From NCBI GenBank assembly GCA_022572285.1, contig JACZWF010000034.1, positions 1 to 10,809 on the forward strand: a DNA stretch of 10,809 bases, read 5' to 3'. Positions 6,396-10,809 of the stretch are shown piece by piece (positions within the stretch are counted from its first letter, which is position 1; each line of letters begins with the position of its first letter). A program made the translations under genes and the position numbers. A model generated the notes under the pieces. That model did no database searches. It saw nothing but the letters and a program-made list of their open reading frames with translations, and was not told the origin of the DNA. The DNA comes from Nitrososphaerota archaeon (lineage in GTDB: Archaea; Thermoproteota; Nitrososphaeria; Nitrososphaerales; UBA57).

Positions 6396-7194
6396 ATGTT
6401 TCTAGAAGATTCACTGAACGACAAAAGTCCGGTGAGCTGAGATAGTTCTACCCTACATTATCCTGTTCAGTCTACTCGGAGCGTTAGCCTCTCTTGTCGG
6501 GGGGATAATACTTCTTTGGAAGGAGGAGTGGGCCAAAAGAATCTCTCTAAGTATTGTGAGCTTTGCTGCAGGAGCTCTGATAGGTACCGCCTTTCTTAAC
6601 CTATTGCCTGAAGCGCTCGAACTTGGAGTCGGGACCCCTTTCGTGTTTGTGATCGGAGGATTTCTACTCTTCTTCATCCTGGAAAAACTACTCATATGGC
6701 ACCACCACCATGTAGGAAAACATGGGCGAGGGGAATTCGATGAACATGAAAACATTGCCCTAATCCTGCTCGGAGATACTGTCCACAACGTAACTGACGG
6801 GATAATTATCGCAGGTAGTTTCCTTAACAATATTTCCGTTGGTATTGCAACTTCTGTCGCTGTCTTAATTCACGAAATACCGCAGGAGATCGGTGATTTC
6901 GGGGTTCTACTTCACTCTGGTATGGGCAGAAGGAGGATTCTGGTCTTGAATTTAGCATCTGCCTTGAGCACGGTGATAGCAGCTCTTTTTTCATATTTCT
7001 ATCTGATAAACTTGGAGAACGTAGGCACGGTTCTACTTCCGGCTGCGGCAGGGATTTTTATCTACATAGCAGCTGCAGATCTGATCCCACAAACTCACAA
7101 AGAGGAGAAATGGTATAGGGCGGTGATTCAAATAGGCCTCTTGATACTGGGAATCTCGCTTGTCTGGTCGATCGGGGAAGTCTTTCCTGAATGA
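6396..7194 (+). CDS. ZIP family divalent metal transporter (GufA-like), with apparent +1 frame break near the N-terminus
   Basis: An integral membrane transporter for zinc or related divalent metals, about 265 aa and 8 helices when repaired. ATG 6396 reads 14 codons to a TGA at 6438-6440. Skipping T6438 joins smoothly to EIVLPYIILFSLLGALASLV, the expected first helix, and the rest of the protein. Without this the only start is GTG 6556, which lacks helix 1 and part of helix 2. Metal-path residues in the repaired numbering are H130, N131 and D134 (HNVTDG) in helix 4, and H159, E160, Q163 and E164 (HEIPQEIGD) in helix 5. The cytoplasmic loop at 102-117 is His-rich (HHHHVGKHGRGEFDEH), as in many ZIPs. 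Direction (import or export) and metal cannot be told. Confidence 0.85.
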
Positions 7195-7291
7195 GGAATA
7201 AATAGCGAGAACGAGCTGGTCGACTACGCCGACAGCCGAGCTAACGCCTTACCAGATTTGAGAATGATCTTGGAACTGTCCCAGTCCAGAC

Positions 7292-7498
7292 TTGGCGCGC
7301 GCGCCACGTCTGCTAAGGGGCAAGGGCGGGAAAGTGAGAAAGGATTATGGCGTTCCTTCAAGGTTCGGTCTGCTGCTAGGTCGAGTAACCTATGTAATTG
7401 ACAACGAAGACCTGCTCAGACACATTTTCAACTCACAAATGCATCCCGAAAGGCATGGAAGGAAGGCGCTGACAATTCTTAAGACCATCAATGATTAA
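7292..7498 (+). CDS. Unrecognised small protein overlapping the aminopeptidase gene
   Basis: A frame of 68 codons with possible starts TTG 7292 or GTG 7334. The N-terminus is very basic (RLLRGKGGKVRK); the rest reads like a folded segment, GRVTYVIDNEDLLRHIF then HPERHGRKALTILK. I do not recognise a family. It ends in TAA at 7496-7498, overlapping the ATG of the aminopeptidase by 8 bases (ATGATTAA), an arrangement that suggests translational coupling and is the best argument that it is real. No good TATA element fits either start at leaderless spacing; an AATAAATAG at 7197-7205 could drive a transcript with a leader of about 65 bases. The TTG start falls at the edge of a 12-base CG palindrome. 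Confidence 0.4.
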   Translation: MARAPRLLRGKGGKVRKDYGVPSRFGLLLGRVTYVIDNEDLLRHIFNSQMHPERHGRKALTILKTIND

Positions 7499-10007
7499 AG
7501 ATCTGAAGCCCATGACGAATGTGACTCCACTCAATTATAACCTTGAATTTGACGTTGATTTGAACAACTCTGAATTCATTGGGCGGGAAGTGATTGATCT
7601 CACCTTTGAGAATGAAACACGAACCATAGTATTGAATTCTGCAGATCTGAAAATCCTGGAATGCACCTTAAAATTGCAAAAAGAGGTGATTCAGCTCTCT
7701 TCCTCAACAAACAACGAGAAGCAAGAACTAAAACTTAGATCACCAAAACAGATTCGAGGGAAGGCGAAATTAATGATTCGTTTTAGGGGTTCCCTCACTG
7801 ACGACCTGGTGGGTCTATATCGGAGTAGCTATCGGGGAAGAGATGGAAAAGAGAGATATTTGGCAACAACACAATTCGAGGCCACCGACGCAAGACGTGC
7901 CTTCCCGTGTTTTGATAGACCAGATATGAAAGCAACTTTTGAGATCTCAATCATCCTCGATAGAGGACTACGAGCGATCTCCAACACTCATGCGAAGGGA
8001 GAGACAGTAGTGGACAGGAAAAAGAAGAGAGTGACGTTTGCACGAACTCCAAAGATGTCCACATACCTCTTGTATATTGGAGTCGGCCCGTTTGAATTCC
8101 TACGTGATACCGCCCAGGGAGTTGAGATAAGGATCGTAACGACTCCAGGGAAGAAGAAGCAAGGAAAGTTGGCGCTCCAGTACACAAAGGACTTGCTGGA
8201 TTACTATCAGAGGTACTTCAAGATCAAATATCCATTGAAGAAGCTTGATCTTCTTGCAATTCCTGACTTTGCATCCGGGGCTATGGAGAACTGGGGAGCG
8301 ATCACCTTCAGGGAGATTTACCTGCTATACAACAAGAAAACCTCCTCCACCATGACAAAACAGATCCTTGCAGAGATAATTGCACACGAGCTGGCTCACC
8401 AGTGGTTTGGAAACCTTGTGACAATGCAATGGTGGAATGATCTCTGGTTGAATGAGAGCTTTGCGACTTTCATGGCAAACAAGGCTGTCGACGATCTCTA
8501 CCCGGGCTGGGATTTGCAGCAACAGTTTCTTAACTCCGACACAGCAAGCGCCTTTAGGCTAGATGCCTTAAAGAGTTCACATTCAATAGACGTTAAAGTA
8601 AATTCGCCATCTGAGATAGCCGAGATCTTTGATGAAATAAGCTATGCAAAGGGAGGAAGCATTCTGAGGATGGTGGAGGGATTTGTTGGGAAGAAGGCCT
8701 TCCGTGATGGTCTGCGTTACTACCTCACCTCTAACAAGTATGGAAATGCTGAGACAGCCGATTTGTGGTCTGCGATTCAGAATGTTTCGAAGAAACCTGT
8801 GATTGACCTGATGCGAACATGGATTAAACAGGTTGGTTATCCAATGGTTAAAACATCGGTCAAGGATTCTAAGATCCTATTCCGTCAGACAAGATTCACG
8901 CTTGAAAAGTCCGAGGAAGACAACACAAGATGGCACATTCCTCTCTCCGTTAGAAACCGAGAGAAAACTGAATCCTATCTGATGAAGGATAGGGAGATGA
9001 TAATTGAGACTCCCTCTGGTCGGGTAGGAAAGGTGAATTATGGTCAAAGTGGTTTCTATCGAGTCGAATACGACGACGCTACCCTGGAAGAGTTTGAAGA
9101 TCAAATCCGAACAGGATCCCTTCCTAGTGTGGACAGATGGGGAATTCAAAATGATATCTTTGCTCGGTGCGTCGCAGGACGCCTATCGATAGATCGGTAT
9201 TTAGAAATACTCAGTTGGTATAGGAATGACCACGATTATATCGTTTGTAAGGACATACAGGATAACCTGTACTCCCTATTCCTACTTACATCAAAAGAGA
9301 AGTTTTGGCACAAGGTCAAGGAGTATAATATCTCATACCTGAAGAATATCTTTGAACATATTGGTTGGGATCCCAGGAAAGGGGAACAACATACGGTCAG
9401 CTTATTGAGAGTAACTACGATCTTGCATCTCGGAAGAGCTGGTGACAGTCAAATCCTTTCTATTGCTTCTGATAAATTCAAGAACTATCTGGAAGATCCT
9501 GATTCCCTCAATCCAGATCTCAGATCACCAGTTTACAGTCTCACTGCGTGGCAGGGGAGCAAGGAGACAGAGGGAATTTTAAGAAGGCTTTTCCTAGAAA
9601 CTGAAGAAGTAGAGGAGAAGAGAAGATTCCTTGGCGCTCTATCGGGCTTCAAAGATGAGCGAATCTTGCGGTCATCGTTGAACTATTCACTAAGTACCAA
9701 TGTAAGAAAGCAGGACTCAATAATCCCTCTAATGATCGCTGCGGCAAATCCATTTGGGAGAGATTTGGTGTGGCCGTGGATTAGGGAAAATTGGGGAGAG
9801 CTCTCAAAGAGGTACAGGTTAACTAAGGCCATCCTAGGTAGGGTTGTAGATACATTGAGTGTTATGGGAGACAGCGAGAAGGAAAGCGAAATCAGGGATT
9901 ATTTCAGCAAACACCCATCCGAAGGAATAGCAATGTCTTTAGAACAGGCGATGGAGAGGCTTCGAATAAACTCGAACTTCCTAGAAAATATAAGGAAAGC
10001 CTTCTGA
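7491..10007 (+). CDS. M1 family zinc aminopeptidase (tricorn interacting factor F2/F3-like)
   Basis: A cytoplasmic metallo-aminopeptidase that trims N-terminal residues from peptides; in archaea such enzymes finish peptides released by the proteasome or tricorn. The 838-aa length is close to or slightly above the F2/F3 type. An N-terminal beta domain (about 10-200) is followed by the catalytic domain: exopeptidase motif GAMENWGA at 263-270, zinc site HELAH at 299-303 (ligands H299 and H303, general base E300) with third ligand E322 in NESFA, and transition-state Tyr Y385 in SYAKGGS. An ERAP1-like helical C-terminal domain runs from about 500 to the end. ATG 7491 overlaps the small upstream frame; ATG 7512 is an alternative. 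No signal peptide is seen. The stop is 8 bases from the convergent permease gene. Confidence 0.95.
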   Translation: MIKDLKPMTNVTPLNYNLEFDVDLNNSEFIGREVIDLTFENETRTIVLNSADLKILECTLKLQKEVIQLSSSTNNEKQELKLRSPKQIRGKAKLMIRFRGSLTDDLVGLYRSSYRGRDGKERYLATTQFEATDARRAFPCFDRPDMKATFEISIILDRGLRAISNTHAKGETVVDRKKKRVTFARTPKMSTYLLYIGVGPFEFLRDTAQGVEIRIVTTPGKKKQGKLALQYTKDLLDYYQRYFKIKYPLKKLDLLAIPDFASGAMENWGAITFREIYLLYNKKTSSTMTKQILAEIIAHELAHQWFGNLVTMQWWNDLWLNESFATFMANKAVDDLYPGWDLQQQFLNSDTASAFRLDALKSSHSIDVKVNSPSEIAEIFDEISYAKGGSILRMVEGFVGKKAFRDGLRYYLTSNKYGNAETADLWSAIQNVSKKPVIDLMRTWIKQVGYPMVKTSVKDSKILFRQTRFTLEKSEEDNTRWHIPLSVRNREKTESYLMKDREMIIETPSGRVGKVNYGQSGFYRVEYDDATLEEFEDQIRTGSLPSVDRWGIQNDIFARCVAGRLSIDRYLEILSWYRNDHDYIVCKDIQDNLYSLFLLTSKEKFWHKVKEYNISYLKNIFEHIGWDPRKGEQHTVSLLRVTTILHLGRAGDSQILSIASDKFKNYLEDPDSLNPDLRSPVYSLTAWQGSKETEGILRRLFLETEEVEEKRRFLGALSGFKDERILRSSLNYSLSTNVRKQDSIIPLMIAAANPFGRDLVWPWIRENWGELSKRYRLTKAILGRVVDTLSVMGDSEKESEIRDYFSKHPSEGIAMSLEQAMERLRINSNFLENIRKAF

Positions 10008-10015
10008 AAGTCGTA

Positions 10016-10809
10016 TTACCGTTTGGAGTCTCTGCTTGAAACGTTCTGTTCCCTCGGGTCAAAGAGATCCCGAAGCACATCCCCTAAAATTGCAAAACTG
10101 ACTGCGACAAGTGCCAAGGTCAGGCCAGGAAAGATAACTATCCATGGGGCAACCTCGAAGAAGATTCGTCCTTCTTGAATCATTCCACCCCATGAGGGCA
10201 GTGGGGGAGGGACTCCCAGTCCAAGAAAACTGAGGGCGGACTCGGCTACGAGGGCTACGCCAACATAGCCAAGAGAATAAGACACTATTGGACCGAGAGA
10301 ATGCGGCAGAATATGTCCAAATATCACCCGCCAGGAGGGAGCTCCAATACCCCTTGCAGCTGCAACGAAGTTTTCCTCCTTAAGGGATAGGGTTCTGGCT
10401 CGAGAGAGCCGTACTATTTGGGGGATTAGGGCAACGGTAATTGCAATTGTTATAGTATAGACAGAGGGCGTCAAAGTCACAACCAGAATGACTGCCAAAA
10501 CGAGGGACGGAAAGCCAAGCAACGTGTCCACCAGTCTCTGAGAGACCAGATCAAGGATGCCCCCCCGATAGGCGGTTACAGTTCCAACGATGGCTCCTAT
10601 TGAGGTCCCAATAGTCACCGAAACAATCGATATGAACAGAGATGATCTTGCACCGTAAACTACCCGGCTAAAAACATCTCTGCCAAAATTATCGCTTCCG
10701 AAGATGAACTCCTTGCCGGGAGGGGCGAGGCGATTCGATACATCCTGCAACACAGGATCACGTGAGGTCACGACACCGGCTAGTATCGCCCCAGAGGTTA
10801 TGACGACGA
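10016..10809 (-). CDS. dppC: Peptide/nickel ABC transporter permease, DppC type (5' end beyond window)
   Basis: The inner permease of a DppBCDF/OppBCDF-type peptide importer. The frame is open to the window edge, where a hydrophobic stretch (VVITSGAILAGVV) is the end of the first helix; an in-frame GTG at 10771 would cut this helix, so the true start lies outside. Typical DppC features follow: LAPPGKEFIFGSDNFGRDVFSR, several membrane helices, and the EAA loop AAARGIGAPSWRVIFGHILPHS that contacts the ATPases, then ESALSFLGLGVPPPLPSWGGM. The substrate could be oligopeptides, nickel or sugars; peptides are the usual guess. A DppB partner would be expected just beyond the right edge. No ATPase gene follows on this strand within the window. 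Confidence 0.9.
   Translation of the reverse strand, partial: VVITSGAILAGVVTSRDPVLQDVSNRLAPPGKEFIFGSDNFGRDVFSRVVYGARSSLFISIVSVTIGTSIGAIVGTVTAYRGGILDLVSQRLVDTLLGFPSLVLAVILVVTLTPSVYTITIAITVALIPQIVRLSRARTLSLKEENFVAAARGIGAPSWRVIFGHILPHSLGPIVSYSLGYVGVALVAESALSFLGLGVPPPLPSWGGMIQEGRIFFEVAPWIVIFPGLTLALVAVSFAILGDVLRDLFDPREQNVSSRDSKR

Noticed and set aside
7195..7400. Open frame continuing from the ZIP stop codon (GINSENELVDYADSRANALP...)
   Set aside because: It has no start codon near its beginning, and the ZIP protein already ends at a normal length after its last helix, so readthrough is not needed.

Overview
The window looks like chromosomal DNA from an archaeon. At least eight genes have an AT-rich TATA-like element centred about 26-31 bases upstream of their most plausible start codon. 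Most of these show no Shine-Dalgarno sequence, which is the pattern of leaderless archaeal transcripts. The gene content agrees: a tricorn-interacting-factor type M1 aminopeptidase, several very small zinc-binding proteins, a stand-alone phosphomannose-isomerase-type cupin, a DUF309 protein and a GufA-like ZIP transporter. I infer a member of the Thermoproteota, perhaps the Nitrososphaeria/Bathyarchaeia side, but nothing here fixes the lineage. No mobile element, CRISPR array, rRNA or tRNA was found.

Left part (1-3990), all minus strand: the 5' part of a DNA alkylation repair (AlkD-like) gene cut by the window edge; a large exported LVIVD-repeat beta-propeller with an inserted protease-associated (PA) domain; then a loose stretch of very small genes, with a 39-aa zinc-ribbon protein, a 58-aa C2H2 zinc-finger protein and a doubtful 44-aa frame. 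The interval 3629-3990 holds only the promoter of the zinc-finger gene and no convincing gene.

Middle part (3991-6330): a cupin gene on plus converges on a membrane-anchored protein with a DUF3224-like barrel on minus. Next on minus are a 44-aa C2HC zinc-finger protein and a carboxymuconolactone decarboxylase/AhpD-like protein whose last fifth lies in another frame. The AhpD-like gene shares a divergent promoter region with a DUF309 gene on plus.

Right part (6331-10809): a ZIP metal transporter on plus whose first membrane helix can only be reached by a one-base frame change; an unrecognised small frame overlapping the next gene by 8 bases; a complete M1 aminopeptidase; and, convergent and only 8 bases away, the 3' part of a DppC-type peptide ABC transporter permease that runs off the right edge. 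The aminopeptidase and the permease together suggest peptide use, although they are not one operon.

The most notable points are the cluster of zinc microproteins, a near-perfect palindrome over the start of one of them, the two separate one-base frame breaks within 1.2 kb, and the PA domain inside the LVIVD propeller.
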